Positions 33,398-42,301 are shown, numbered from the stretch's first letter. The stretch is DNA of 47,866 nt from Betaproteobacteria bacterium UBA5582 (GCA_002425245.1 DILW01000073.1:1-47866); one strand, 5' to 3'. The notes: generated from the sequence alone by a model not told the origin. Numbers and translations: made by a program.

Positions 33398-34702
33398 ATG
33401 ACGATAGCCATCCAGCGTTTGTCCACGGTAGACGCCGATTTTCCGGCGCAATTGAAGACGCTGCTCGCCTTCGAAGCGGCTGCCGACGACAACATCGAGC
33501 GCACCGTCGCCGCCATCCTGGCCGACGTCAAGACGCGTGGCGACGCCGCCGTGGTCGACTACAGCAACCGCTTCGACCGCCTGGCTGCAAGCTCGATGGC
33601 CGACCTCGAACTGTCGCGCGACGAACTGGAAAAGGCACTTGCCGGCTTGCCCGCCGACCGTCGTGCCGCGCTCGAAGCGGCCGCCGGCCGGGTGCGTGCC
33701 TACCACGAGAAGCAGAAGCTCGACGGCTGGTCCTACACCGAAGCCGACGGCACGCTGCTCGGCCAGATGATCACCCCGCTTGACCGCGTCGGCCTCTACG
33801 TGCCGGGCGGCAAGGCGGCGTATCCGTCGTCGGTGTTGATGAACGCGATCCCGGCCAAGGTGGCCGGTGTCAAGGAACTGATCATGGTCGTGCCGACGCC
33901 GGGTGGCGAGCACAACCAGCTGGTGCTGGCGGCCGCCTGCCTGGCCGGCGTCGACCGCGTGTTCACCATCGGCGGCGCCCAGGCGGTCGGCGCGCTGGCC
34001 TATGGCACCGAGAGCGTGCCGCAGGTGGACAAGATCGTCGGCCCGGGCAATGCCTACGTGGCGACGGCCAAGCGCCGGGTGTTCGGCATCGTCGGCATCG
34101 ACATGGTCGCCGGCCCGTCGGAAATCCTGGTCGTCTCGGACGGTACCGGCAATCCGGACTGGGTGGCGATGGACCTCTTTTCGCAGGCCGAGCACGACGA
34201 ACTGGCGCAGTCGATCCTGATCTGCACCGATGCCGCCTTCATCGAGCGCGTCCAGGCGAGCATCGAGAAGCTGCTACCGACCATGCCGCGCCAGGAAGTG
34301 ATCCGCACCTCGCTGAGCAACCGCGGCGCCTTCATCCTGGTGCGCGATATGGACGAAGCGGTGGCGATTGCCAACCGCGTCGCGCCGGAACACCTCGAAC
34401 TGGCGCTCGACAACCCGGACCCGTGGGTGGAAAAGATCCACCACGCCGGTGCCATCTTCATCGGCCACTACACCTCGGAATCGCTCGGCGACTACTGTGC
34501 CGGCCCGAACCATGTGCTGCCGACCTCCGGCTCCGCGCGCTTCTCGTCGCCGCTCGGCGTCTACGACTTCCAGAAGCGGACCAGCCTGATCAAGGTGTCG
34601 CAGGCCGGCGCGCAGACCCTGGGCCGCATCGCGTCCACGCTGGCGCACGGCGAGGGCCTGCCGGCACATGCGAAATCGGCGGAATTCCGGCTGGAAGACT
34701 GA
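33398..34702 (+). CDS. hisD: Histidinol dehydrogenase HisD
   Basis: A 434-residue zinc enzyme for the last two steps of histidine synthesis (histidinol to histidine via NAD). Features: GLYVPGGKAAYPSSVLMNAIPAKVAGV, VDKIVGPGNAYVATAKR, SQAEHDELAQSIL with metal and catalytic His/Glu, and APEHLEL. It starts immediately after the hisG stop. In many betaproteobacteria hisC follows; here the next gene is a chromate transporter subunit, 6 bp after the stop. Confidence 0.97.
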   Translation: MTIAIQRLSTVDADFPAQLKTLLAFEAAADDNIERTVAAILADVKTRGDAAVVDYSNRFDRLAASSMADLELSRDELEKALAGLPADRRAALEAAAGRVRAYHEKQKLDGWSYTEADGTLLGQMITPLDRVGLYVPGGKAAYPSSVLMNAIPAKVAGVKELIMVVPTPGGEHNQLVLAAACLAGVDRVFTIGGAQAVGALAYGTESVPQVDKIVGPGNAYVATAKRRVFGIVGIDMVAGPSEILVVSDGTGNPDWVAMDLFSQAEHDELAQSILICTDAAFIERVQASIEKLLPTMPRQEVIRTSLSNRGAFILVRDMDEAVAIANRVAPEHLELALDNPDPWVEKIHHAGAIFIGHYTSESLGDYCAGPNHVLPTSGSARFSSPLGVYDFQKRTSLIKVSQAGAQTLGRIASTLAHGEGLPAHAKSAEFRLED

Positions 34703-34708
34703 GCTTTC

Positions 34709-35269
34709 ATGACCCCGCATCAGCCGAATCAAGCGCGCCCGGATCTCCGGGCGCTTTTTTTGGGCTTTTCGTCGGTCGGCCTGTCCGGTTTCGGCGGCGT
34801 GCTGCCCTTTGCCCGGCGCATGCTGGTCGAGCAGCGCGGCTGGATGACCGCCGAGGAATTCAATACCCAGCTCGGATTTTGCCAGTTCCTGCCGGGGCCG
34901 AACGTGGTCAATCTGGCGGTGCTGGTCGGCAAGCGTTACCGCGGGCTGGCCGGGGCCATCGTCGCGCCGGTTGGCCTGCTGGCCGGGCCGATTGCCATCG
35001 TCCTGCTACTGGCCGTGCTCTACGATACTTACGGCAGTCTGCCGGTGGCCCAGTCGATGTTGCGCGGCGTGGCTGCGGTCGGTGCCGGACTGCTGTTCGC
35101 CATGGCCTGGCGCATGGGGATGGCGATTCGTGACAAGGCGGCTTTCCTGCCTTTTGCCGCGCTGGTTGTGTTCGGGATTGCCTGGCTGCGTTGGCCGATG
35201 CTGTGGGTGATGCTGGCCGGCTTGCTGCTCTCGGGTGGTCTGGCCTACTGGCGTCTGGGGCGGCGATGA
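34709..35269 (+). CDS. Chromate transporter, short-chain subunit 1 (ChrA half)
   Basis: A 186-residue CHR-family protein equal to one half of a full ChrA: FLGFSSVGLSGFGGVLPFARRMLVEQRGWMTAEEFNTQLGFCQFLPGPNVVNLAVLVGKRYRGLAGAI has the family's GFGG and PGPNVVNLA motifs. Short-chain CHR proteins work as pairs of opposite topology to export chromate (or an unknown anion). It lies 6 bp behind hisD and overlaps subunit 2 by 4 bp. An odd tenant of the his operon, probably inserted. Confidence 0.92.
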   Translation: MTPHQPNQARPDLRALFLGFSSVGLSGFGGVLPFARRMLVEQRGWMTAEEFNTQLGFCQFLPGPNVVNLAVLVGKRYRGLAGAIVAPVGLLAGPIAIVLLLAVLYDTYGSLPVAQSMLRGVAAVGAGLLFAMAWRMGMAIRDKAAFLPFAALVVFGIAWLRWPMLWVMLAGLLLSGGLAYWRLGRR

Positions 35270-35787
35270 GCCTGGTCGTCGACCTGTTCCGCGAATTTGC
35301 GCTGCTCTCCTTCGTCGCTTTTGGCGGCGCGACTGCGCTGCTGCCGGAGATGCACCGCGTCGTCGTCGAAAACCACCAGTGGCTGGACGACACGACCTTC
35401 ACCCACCTGTACGCCATCGCCCAGGCGGCACCGGGCCCGAATGTGCTGGTGGTGACCCTGATCGGCTGGCATGTCGCCGGCTTGCCCGGCGCTTTGGCGG
35501 CGACGGTGGCGATGTGTCTGCCGATGAGCGTGCTGATCTATCTGTTGATGGACCGTTGGGAAAGTTTTGCCGGCCAGCGCTGGCAGAAGGCGATCAGTAT
35601 CGGCGTGGCGCCGCTTGCAGTCGGCCTGATCTTCTCCGGGGCGACCCTGATCGCCCAGTCGGCGGGCTTGGGGGTCGCTGCCTGGGCGCTGCTGGCGGCG
35701 ACAATGCTGACCAACCTGAAGACGAAGCTGCATCCGCTGTGGCTGATCGCCGCCGGCGCCCTGCTGGGCCTGTTCGGTCTGGTCTGA
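35266..35787 (+). CDS. Chromate transporter, short-chain subunit 2 (ChrA half)
   Basis: A 173-residue second half: FREFALLSFVAFGGATALLPEMHRVVVENHQWLDDTTFTHLYAIAQAAPGPNVLVVTLIGWHVAGLPGALAATVAM. The FGG and PGPN motifs repeat those of subunit 1. Together the two make a bipartite chromate ion transporter. Translationally coupled (ATGA) to subunit 1. It converges on hisC with a 10-bp gap and no recognisable terminator. Confidence 0.92.
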   Translation: MSLVVDLFREFALLSFVAFGGATALLPEMHRVVVENHQWLDDTTFTHLYAIAQAAPGPNVLVVTLIGWHVAGLPGALAATVAMCLPMSVLIYLLMDRWESFAGQRWQKAISIGVAPLAVGLIFSGATLIAQSAGLGVAAWALLAATMLTNLKTKLHPLWLIAAGALLGLFGLV

Positions 35788-35797
35788 GGCGGCCGCT

Positions 35798-36868
35798 TCA
35801 GCCGAGGATGTCGCGTAGCGCGGCGCTCAGTGCCTGACACTCGGCGTCGCTGCCGATGGTGATGCGCAGGTATTGGTCGATCCGCGGCAGCTTGAAGTGG
35901 CGCACGATGATGCTGCGTTCGCGCAGTGCTCTGGCCAGTTCGGCGGCGTCGCGGCCGGGATGGCGGGCGAAGATGAAATTGGCAGCGGACGGCAGAACCT
36001 CGAATCCCTGGCCGGCCAGATCGGCGCTCAGCGCTTCGCGGGTCGCGATCACCGCCGCGCAGCAGTGGCGGAAGTGCGCTTCATCCTCAATTGCCGCAAC
36101 GGCGCCGACTATAGCCAGACGATCCAGGGGGTAGGAGTTGAAGCTGTTCTTGACCCGCTCCAGCGCTTCGATCAGGTCCGGGTGGCCGACCGCGAAGCCG
36201 ACCCGCAAACCGGCCAGCGAGCGTGACTTGGACAGCGTATGCACGACCAGCAGGTTGTCGTACTGCCGGGTCAGCGGAATGGCGCTGGTGCCGCCGAAAT
36301 CCACGTAAGCCTCGTCGATGACCACCACCGAATCCGGGTTGGCGCGAACGATCTGCTCGATGGCATCGAGCGGCAGCAGGCGACCGGTCGGGGCGTTCGG
36401 GTTGGCAATCAGGATGCCGCCGTTGGCGACGCCGCAGTAGTCGGCCGGATCGATCGAGAAATCGGCGGCGAGCGGTACGGTACGGTGAGCAACGCCGTAG
36501 AGGCCGCAATAGACCGGGTAGAAGCTGTAGGTGATGTCCGGGAAGAGAATCGGTGCCTCGTGCTTGAGCAAGGCCATGAAGATGTGCGCAAGGACCTCGT
36601 CGGAGCCGTTGCCGACGAAAACCTCGCCCGGTTTCACGCCATGGTACGCGGCAACTGCGTTCTTCAGCAGATCGGCGTTGGGGTCCGGGTAGAGGCGCAG
36701 GCGGGCGCCGTCATCGCCGAGTTCGGCCCGGATCGCGGCGACGACGCCGGGTGAGGGCGGGTAAGGCAGCTCATTGGTATTGAGCTTGATCAGCTTGGCG
36801 AGCTTGGGTTGTTCGCCCGGAACATAAGGGGTGAGGTCGCGGACGACCGGGCTCCAGAAGCGGCTCAT
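35798..36868 (-). CDS. hisC: Histidinol-phosphate aminotransferase HisC, inverted relative to the his locus
   Basis: A 356-residue PLP enzyme converting imidazole acetol phosphate to histidinol phosphate. Features: LIKLNTNELPYPPSP, LYPDPNADLLKNAVAAYHGV, VFVGNGSDEVLAHIF, NPNAPTGRLLP, VVIDEAYVDFGG, and the PLP lysine in HTLSKSRSLAGLRVGFAVG. I start at ATG 36868 (MSRFWSPVVRDLTPYVPGEQ); the longer frame upstream runs into hisB and is a shadow. It is the only his gene on the minus strand, divergent from hisB with 76 bp between them. Confidence 0.96.
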   Translation of the reverse strand: MSRFWSPVVRDLTPYVPGEQPKLAKLIKLNTNELPYPPSPGVVAAIRAELGDDGARLRLYPDPNADLLKNAVAAYHGVKPGEVFVGNGSDEVLAHIFMALLKHEAPILFPDITYSFYPVYCGLYGVAHRTVPLAADFSIDPADYCGVANGGILIANPNAPTGRLLPLDAIEQIVRANPDSVVVIDEAYVDFGGTSAIPLTRQYDNLLVVHTLSKSRSLAGLRVGFAVGHPDLIEALERVKNSFNSYPLDRLAIVGAVAAIEDEAHFRHCCAAVIATREALSADLAGQGFEVLPSAANFIFARHPGRDAAELARALRERSIIVRHFKLPRIDQYLRITIGSDAECQALSAALRDILG

Positions 36869-36906
36869 CGGGATTCCATGGGAGGCGTAAAAACAAGGCG
36901 AAATGG

Positions 36907-36912
36907 TATCAT
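36907..36912 (+). promoter_or_regulatory. Possible -10 element for hisB
   Basis: TATCAT 33 bp before the hisB start, in the 76-bp divergent gap with hisC. After the rearrangement hisB needs its own promoter, so this gap must hold one; no clear -35 is visible. Confidence 0.3.
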
Positions 36913-36944
36913 GCCCCTCCGTTTCAACGTTTTCCGCCAAGTCC

Positions 36945-37532
36945 ATGCGACCAGCCGAAGTCACCCGCAATACCCTGGAAACCCAAATCACCGTCAAGGT
37001 GGATCTCGATGGCACCGGCCAGGGCCGGTTTGCCACTGGTGTTCCCTTCCTCGATCACATGCTCGACCAGATAGCCCGCCATGGCCTGATCGACCTCGAT
37101 ATCGACGCCAAGGGCGATCTGCACATCGACGCCCATCACACGGTCGAGGATATCGGCATCACGCTCGGGCAGGCGCTGGCCAAGGCCTGGGGCGACAAGA
37201 AGGGGCTGACCCGTTACGGCCACAGCTACGTGCCGCTCGACGAAGCGCTATCGCGCGTGGTCATCGACCTGTCGGGGCGGCCCGGGCTGGAACTCAATTG
37301 TGAATTCACCCGGGCGATGATCGGCCAGTTCGATGTCGACCTGGTCTCCGAATTCTTCCACGGTCTGGTCAACCACGCCGGGATGACGCTGCACATCGAC
37401 AACCTGCGCGGCAAGAACGCCCATCACCAGGCCGAAACCATCTTCAAGGCCTTCGGCCGGGCGCTGCGCATGGCGGTGACGCCCGATCCGCGCATGGCCG
37501 GCTGCATGCCGTCGACGAAGGGAACGCTGTGA
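36945..37532 (+). CDS. hisB: Imidazoleglycerol-phosphate dehydratase HisB (monofunctional)
   Basis: A 195-residue dehydratase with the two metal-binding His clusters, HIDAHHTVEDIGITLGQAL and KNAHHQAETIFKAFGRAL, and GVPFLDHMLDQIARHG. There is no fused histidinol phosphatase domain, so the phosphatase (HisN-type) must be encoded elsewhere. Start at ATG 36945; the stop overlaps hisH by 4 bp. Confidence 0.96.
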   Translation: MRPAEVTRNTLETQITVKVDLDGTGQGRFATGVPFLDHMLDQIARHGLIDLDIDAKGDLHIDAHHTVEDIGITLGQALAKAWGDKKGLTRYGHSYVPLDEALSRVVIDLSGRPGLELNCEFTRAMIGQFDVDLVSEFFHGLVNHAGMTLHIDNLRGKNAHHQAETIFKAFGRALRMAVTPDPRMAGCMPSTKGTL

Positions 37533-38161
37533 CCATCGCCGTCATCGATTACGGCATGGGCAATCTGCGCTCGGTGTCGAAGGCGCTGGAGCATGTCGCC
37601 GGCAGCGAAGCCGTGGTCGTCACCGCCGATCCGGCCGTGGTCGCCGCCGCCGAGCGGGTGGTCTTTCCCGGCCAGGGCGCGATGCCCGACTGCATGCGCG
37701 AACTCGACGCCCGCAATCTGCGCGATGCCGTGCTGGCGGCGGCCCGGAACAAACCCTTTCTCGGTATCTGCGTTGGCGAACAGATGTTGTTCGAGCGCAG
37801 CGAAGAGGGCGATGTTGCCGGTCTCGGTGTTTTCCCTGGCATCGTTCAGCGTTTCCCTGACGCGCAGATGGTCGATGCCAGCGGTGCCCGCCTGAAGGTC
37901 CCGCACATGGGCTGGAACGAAGTCTGGCAGGCGCCGCACGCCCTGTGGTCGGGGATTGCCGACGGCTCGCGCTTTTATTTCGTGCATAGCTACTGCGTGC
38001 AGACCATCGATCCGGCATTGACCACCGGTACGACCGTTTACGGCCTGCCCTTTACCTGTGCGGTGGGCCGGGATAATATCTTCGCGGTCCAGTTCCATCC
38101 CGAGAAAAGCGCTCGCGACGGCCTGCAACTCCTGAAGAATTTTGTCGAGTGGCGCCCCTGA
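37529..38161 (+). CDS. hisH: Imidazole glycerol phosphate synthase, glutaminase subunit HisH
   Basis: A 210-residue class I glutamine amidotransferase giving ammonia to HisF. Catalytic triad: Cys in PFLGICVGEQMLF (usual family motif GICLGMQ), His and Glu in QFHPEKS. VIDYGMGNLRSV opens the protein. GTG start at 37529 overlaps hisB. Confidence 0.96.
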   Translation: MTIAVIDYGMGNLRSVSKALEHVAGSEAVVVTADPAVVAAAERVVFPGQGAMPDCMRELDARNLRDAVLAAARNKPFLGICVGEQMLFERSEEGDVAGLGVFPGIVQRFPDAQMVDASGARLKVPHMGWNEVWQAPHALWSGIADGSRFYFVHSYCVQTIDPALTTGTTVYGLPFTCAVGRDNIFAVQFHPEKSARDGLQLLKNFVEWRP

Positions 38162-38197
38162 TTCGCGTCTGTCGTAATTTTTCCCGTTGATTCTCCC

Positions 38198-38938
38198 ATG
38201 CTGATCATTCCCGCAATTGACCTGAAGGACGGACAATGTGTCCGCCTCAAACAGGGCCTGATGGAAGAGGCCACCGTCTTCTCCGAGAGCCCCGCCGAAC
38301 AGGCCCGGCACTGGCTTGAGCAGGGCGCCCGTCGCCTGCATCTGGTCGATCTCAATGGCGCCTTTGCCGGCAAGCCGAAGAACGCCGCGGCGATCAAGGC
38401 GATCCTGGCCGAAGTCGGCGACGAAATTCCGGTCCAGCTCGGCGGTGGCATCCGCGATCTCGATACCATCGAAGCCTGTCTCGACGGCGGCCTGTCCTAC
38501 GTGATCATCGGTACCGCCGCGGTCAAGAACCCCGGTTTCCTGCACGACGCCTGCACCGCCTTCCCCGGCCACATCATCGTTGGCCTCGACGCCAAGGACG
38601 GCAAGGTGGCGACCGACGGCTGGTCGAAACTGACCGGCCACGATGTCGTCGATCTGGGCAAGAAGTACGAGGACTACGGCGTCGAATCGATCATCTACAC
38701 CGACATCGGCCGCGACGGCATGCTCTCCGGCATCAATATCGAAGCCACTGTGCGCCTGGCGCAGGCGCTGACCATTCCGGTGATCGCCTCGGGTGGCCTG
38801 TCCAACCTCGACGACATCCGCAAGCTGTGCGCGGTCGAAGGCGAGGGTGTCATCGGCACCATCGCCGGTCGTGCCGTCTACGACGGCTCGCTCGATTTCA
38901 AGGCGGCGCAGGACCTTGCCGACGAGCTGGGCGCCTGA
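38198..38938 (+). CDS. hisA: ProFAR isomerase HisA
   Basis: A 246-residue TIM barrel that isomerises ProFAR to PRFAR. Catalytic Asp in IIPAIDLKDGQCVRL and in IIVGLDAKDGKVATDGW; phosphate loops QLGGGIRD and IASGGLSN. It ends one base inside the hisF start codon. 36 bp separate it from hisH. Confidence 0.97.
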   Translation: MLIIPAIDLKDGQCVRLKQGLMEEATVFSESPAEQARHWLEQGARRLHLVDLNGAFAGKPKNAAAIKAILAEVGDEIPVQLGGGIRDLDTIEACLDGGLSYVIIGTAAVKNPGFLHDACTAFPGHIIVGLDAKDGKVATDGWSKLTGHDVVDLGKKYEDYGVESIIYTDIGRDGMLSGINIEATVRLAQALTIPVIASGGLSNLDDIRKLCAVEGEGVIGTIAGRAVYDGSLDFKAAQDLADELGA

Positions 38939-39696
38939 TGCTCGCCAAACGCATCATTCCCTGTCTTGACGTCACCGCCGGCCGGGTCGTCAAGGGCACC
39001 AACTTCGTCGGCCTGCGCGACGCCGGCGATCCGATCGAGATCGCCCGCCGTTACAACGAGCAGGGTGCCGACGAAGTCACCTTCCTCGACATCACGGCGT
39101 CCTCCGACCAGCGCGACATCATCCTGCACATCGTCGAAGCCTGCGCCGAGCAGGTCTTCATTCCGCTCACCGTCGGTGGCGGCGTGCGCAAGGTGGAAGA
39201 TGTGCGCCGTCTGCTCAACGCTGGCGCCGACAAGGTATCGATGAATACCGCCGCGGTGCAGAACCCGGATCTGGTTTTCGACGCCTCCTCCAAGGTCGGC
39301 TCGCAGTGCATCGTCGTCGCCATCGACGCCAAGCAGGTCGCGCCCGGCCAGTGGCACGTGTTCACGCACGGCGGCCGCAACGATACCGGGCTGGACGCCA
39401 TCGAATGGGCGAAGAAGGTCGAGGCGCTGGGCGCCGGCGAAATCCTGCTGACCAGCATGGATCGCGACGGCACCAAGAACGGGTTCGACCTGCCGCTGAC
39501 GCGCGGCGTATCCGACGCGGTGAGGATTCCGGTCATTGCCTCGGGTGGGGTCGGCAACCTGCAGCACCTCGCCGACGGTGTCAGCGAAGGCCGCGCCGAC
39601 GCAGTGCTCGCCGCCTCCATCTTCCATTTCGGCGAATACACGGTGCGCCAGGCCAAGGAGTACATGGCCGCGCGCGGTATCGAAGTGCGACTGTAA
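38938..39696 (+). CDS. hisF: Imidazole glycerol phosphate synthase, cyclase subunit HisF
   Basis: A 252-residue TIM-barrel cyclase, partner of HisH. Catalytic Asp in RIIPCLDVTAGRVVKG and VVAIDAKQVAPGQW; VGGGVRKVEDVR and VIASGGVGNLQH bind phosphate. ATG 38938 overlaps the hisA stop; the stop overlaps the hisI start. Confidence 0.97.
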   Translation: MLAKRIIPCLDVTAGRVVKGTNFVGLRDAGDPIEIARRYNEQGADEVTFLDITASSDQRDIILHIVEACAEQVFIPLTVGGGVRKVEDVRRLLNAGADKVSMNTAAVQNPDLVFDASSKVGSQCIVVAIDAKQVAPGQWHVFTHGGRNDTGLDAIEWAKKVEALGAGEILLTSMDRDGTKNGFDLPLTRGVSDAVRIPVIASGGVGNLQHLADGVSEGRADAVLAASIFHFGEYTVRQAKEYMAARGIEVRL

Positions 39697-40094
39697 TGGC
39701 CGATCTCGATCACGCCCTCGACTGGCTGGACGCACTCAAATGGGACGCCGACGGCATGATTCCGGCGATTGCCCAGGATGCTGCCGGGCGTATCGTCATG
39801 TTCGCGTACATGAACCGGGAGTCCTTGCAGGAAACGGTGCGTAGCGGCAACGCGGTATACTGGTCGCGTTCGCGGGCTCGTCTGTGGCGCAAGGGTGAGG
39901 AATCGGGGCACTGGCAGAAGGTCAGCGCCATCCGCACCGACTGCGACGGCGACGTGCTCCTGTTGACGGTCGAGCAGGTTGGCGGCATTGCCTGCCACAC
40001 CGGCCGAGCCAGTTGTTTTTTCAACGAGTTGCAAGGGGAACGCTGGGTTCCCGTCGATCCGGTTTTGAAAGATCCGAAGGACATTTATAAATGA
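39696..40094 (+). CDS. hisI: Phosphoribosyl-AMP cyclohydrolase HisI
   Basis: A 132-residue zinc hydrolase opening the adenine ring of PR-AMP. Motifs: VMFAYMNRESLQETV, VYWSRSRARLWRKGEESGHWQKV, RTDCDGDVLLLTVEQ, and the Cys pair in ACHTGRASCFF. Separate from HisE, as in most betaproteobacteria. Overlaps hisE by 4 bp. Confidence 0.96.
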   Translation: MADLDHALDWLDALKWDADGMIPAIAQDAAGRIVMFAYMNRESLQETVRSGNAVYWSRSRARLWRKGEESGHWQKVSAIRTDCDGDVLLLTVEQVGGIACHTGRASCFFNELQGERWVPVDPVLKDPKDIYK

Positions 40095-40420
40095 GCACGC
40101 ACGACATTCTGCATCGCCTGTCCGAGACCCTGGCGTCGCGCCGTCACGCCGACCCGGAAAAATCCTACACGGCCAAGCTGTTCTCCGAAGGTCCGGACTC
40201 GATCCTGAAGAAGATCGGCGAGGAATGTGCCGAGCTGATCATGGCCGGCAAGGACGGCAAGCGCCTGAACATCGTTCGCGAATCGACCGACGTCGTCTAT
40301 CACATCCTCGTCCTGCTCGCCTTCTACGGCCTGTCGATCGAGGACGTGTCGCAGGAGATGCGCCGTCGCGAAGGCATTTCCGGCATCGATGAAAAGGCCT
40401 CGCGGAGCGCTGGCAAGTGA
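40091..40420 (+). CDS. hisE: Phosphoribosyl-ATP pyrophosphatase HisE
   Basis: A 109-residue all-helical MazG-like pyrophosphohydrolase (PR-ATP to PR-AMP). SYTAKLFSEGPDSILKKIGEECAELIMAGKDG supplies the metal-binding EExxE-type residues; ESTDVVYHILVLLAFYGLSIEDV follows. Last true his gene; overlaps hinT by 4 bp. Confidence 0.96.
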   Translation: MSTHDILHRLSETLASRRHADPEKSYTAKLFSEGPDSILKKIGEECAELIMAGKDGKRLNIVRESTDVVYHILVLLAFYGLSIEDVSQEMRRREGISGIDEKASRSAGK

Positions 40421-40767
40421 GCGATTGCCTGTTCTGCAAGATCGTCGCCGGACAGATTCCGGCGCAGAAGGTGTACGAGGACGATCTGATCCTGGCCTTC
40501 CGCGACATTCATCCGCAGCGACCGGTTCATATTCTCGTCATCCCGAAGAAACATATTACGTCCCTGGCGACAGTTGCTCCGGAGGATGCCGAAATCCTCG
40601 GCCGCATGCTGGTCAAGGCCAACGAGATTGCGGTTGCCGAGGGCAGTCCCGGCGGCTTCCGTGCCATCATCAACACCGGCGAGATCGGGCAGCAGGAAGT
40701 GCCCCATCTGCACATGCACATCGTGGGCGGACCCGATCCGGTCGGCCCCATGCTCAAGCGAATTTAA
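40417..40767 (+). CDS. hinT: HIT-family nucleotide hydrolase HinT
   Basis: A 116-residue histidine-triad protein: DCLFCKIVAGQIPAQKVYEDD at the start and the triad HLHMHIVGG near residue 100. Members hydrolyse purine phosphoramidates and adenylates. GTG start at 40417 overlaps hisE, so it belongs to the same transcript. The hisE-hinT-tat order is conserved in related bacteria. Confidence 0.94.
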   Translation: MSDCLFCKIVAGQIPAQKVYEDDLILAFRDIHPQRPVHILVIPKKHITSLATVAPEDAEILGRMLVKANEIAVAEGSPGGFRAIINTGEIGQQEVPHLHMHIVGGPDPVGPMLKRI

Positions 40768-40779
40768 GGAGACATCATC

Positions 40780-41010
40780 ATGGGTTCTTTTTCCATCTGG
40801 CACTGGCTGATCGTTCTGGTCATCGTTCTGCTCGTGTTCGGTACCAAGAAATTACGTAACGTCGGGCAGGACCTTGGCGGGGCGGTCAAGGGCTTCAAGG
40901 ACGGCATGAAGGACGCCAGTGGCGACAAGCCTGCCGACGGCGCTCAACCGACCCAGCAGGTTGGCGGTCAGACCATCGACGTCGAGGTCAAGGAAAAGAC
41001 CAAGTCCTGA
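40780..41010 (+). CDS. tatA: Twin-arginine translocase subunit TatA
   Basis: A 76-residue protein: one N-terminal helix (SIWHWLIVLVIVLLVFGTKKLRNVG), the FGxKKL hinge and an amphipathic helix (DLGGAVKGFKDGMKDA), then a charged tail. It forms the pore for folded, twin-arginine proteins. Strong AAGGAGA ribosome binding site. Confidence 0.95.
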   Translation: MGSFSIWHWLIVLVIVLLVFGTKKLRNVGQDLGGAVKGFKDGMKDASGDKPADGAQPTQQVGGQTIDVEVKEKTKS

Positions 41011-41054
41011 TAATCCGGGCAGGCGCGCTGTCTGCCCGATCATGAAAAAGATCC

Positions 41055-41456
41055 ATGTTCGATATCGGTTTTTCCGAATTGATGGTGATCGGCATCGTTG
41101 CGCTGCTGGTTATCGGTCCGGAGCGTCTGCCCAAGGTGGCGCGTACGCTCGGCCACCTGCTTGGCCGTGCGCAGCGCTATGTGAATGATGTCAAAACCGA
41201 CATCAACCGCGAGATGCAGCTCGACGAATTGAAGAAACTGCAGGCGCAGGTGGCCGATTCCGCACGTTCGCTCGAGGATAGCGTGCGCAAGGAATACGAT
41301 TCCGTACGTACCACTTTCGAATCGCCGGTGCAGGAAGCGGTTGCCGATCTCGAAGCGAATGCCCGCAAGATCGAACAGGATGTTGCTGCAGTGGTTACCC
41401 CGGCGCCAGCCACCGCGGCACCTGCGGCTCAGGATAAGGATGGCGGCAAGGTATGA
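41055..41456 (+). CDS. tatB: Twin-arginine translocase subunit TatB
   Basis: A 133-residue protein: MFDIGFSELMVIGIVALLVIGPERLPKVARTLGHLLGRAQRYV with the TatB-typical Glu in the helix and GPERLP hinge, a long coiled amphipathic region, and an Ala/Pro-rich end. With TatC it recognises the signal peptide. It overlaps tatC by 4 bp. Confidence 0.95.
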   Translation: MFDIGFSELMVIGIVALLVIGPERLPKVARTLGHLLGRAQRYVNDVKTDINREMQLDELKKLQAQVADSARSLEDSVRKEYDSVRTTFESPVQEAVADLEANARKIEQDVAAVVTPAPATAAPAAQDKDGGKV

Positions 41457-42301
41457 GCGAAGAAACCGGGCAGCAGGAGTCTTTCGTCTCTCACCTGATC
41501 GAGTTGCGCGACCGTTTGCTGCGCAGCCTGATCGCGATCGCCGTCATGATGGGCATTCTGGCCCTCTACCCGGGCCCGGGCGCGATTTATGACCTGCTCG
41601 CGGCACCTCTGACCAGTGCCCTGCCAGAAGGGACGAAGATGGTGGCGATCGGCGTCGTGACGCCCTTCATGGTGCCGCTCAAGGTGACAGCAATGGTGGC
41701 TTTTGTTCTGGCGCTGCCCTATGTCCTGTTTCAGGCCTGGGGCTTCGTGGCCCCCGGGCTCTATGCGCACGAACGTCGTCTGGGCATTCCGCTGATCATT
41801 TCGAGCACGGTGCTCTTCCTGCTCGGCATGTCCTTCTGTTATTTCTTTGTATTTGGCCAGGTCTTTCATTTCATCGCCAGCTTCGCGCCCAAGAGCATCA
41901 CGCCGGCGCCGGACATCGAGGCCTACCTGTCCTTCGTGATGACCATGTTCATGGCCTTCGGCCTTTCCTTCGAGGTGCCGGTGGCGCTTGTCGTACTGGT
42001 CAAACTCGGGGTGGTCAAGGTCGAGAAACTGCGTGAGTGGCGCTCCTACTTCATCGTCGGCGCTTTCGTCGTGGCCGCCATCGTCACGCCGCCGGATGTG
42101 GTTTCGCAACTGGCGCTCGCGCTGCCGATGTGCCTGCTCTACGAGTTCGGTATCCTGGCAGCGAGCCTGGTGTCGAAAACGACCACGCGTGCCGAAGCGG
42201 ATGCTGCTGCGGCCAGTCAGTCGGCTACCGGTGACGCGGATCTGGATGCGGAGTTGGAACAGGCCGAGGCCGAATTCCGCAAGCTCGACGGCAAATCCTA
42301 G
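41453..42301 (+). CDS. tatC: Twin-arginine translocase subunit TatC
   Basis: A 282-residue six-helix protein; opening SFVSHLIELRDRLLRSLIAIAV carries the conserved signal-binding Glu, and ALPYVLFQAWGFVAPGLYAHERR follows. The acidic C-terminal tail (LDAELEQAEAEFRKLD) is longer than in E. coli. The stop codon overlaps that of the convergent amidotransferase gene. Confidence 0.96.
   Translation: MSEETGQQESFVSHLIELRDRLLRSLIAIAVMMGILALYPGPGAIYDLLAAPLTSALPEGTKMVAIGVVTPFMVPLKVTAMVAFVLALPYVLFQAWGFVAPGLYAHERRLGIPLIISSTVLFLLGMSFCYFFVFGQVFHFIASFAPKSITPAPDIEAYLSFVMTMFMAFGLSFEVPVALVVLVKLGVVKVEKLREWRSYFIVGAFVVAAIVTPPDVVSQLALALPMCLLYEFGILAASLVSKTTTRAEADAAAASQSATGDADLDAELEQAEAEFRKLDGKS

Noticed and set aside
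36869..37036. N-terminal extension of hisC into hisB
   Set aside because: The added 56 residues are antisense to hisB, and the conserved HisC start lies at 36868 in a divergent gap.
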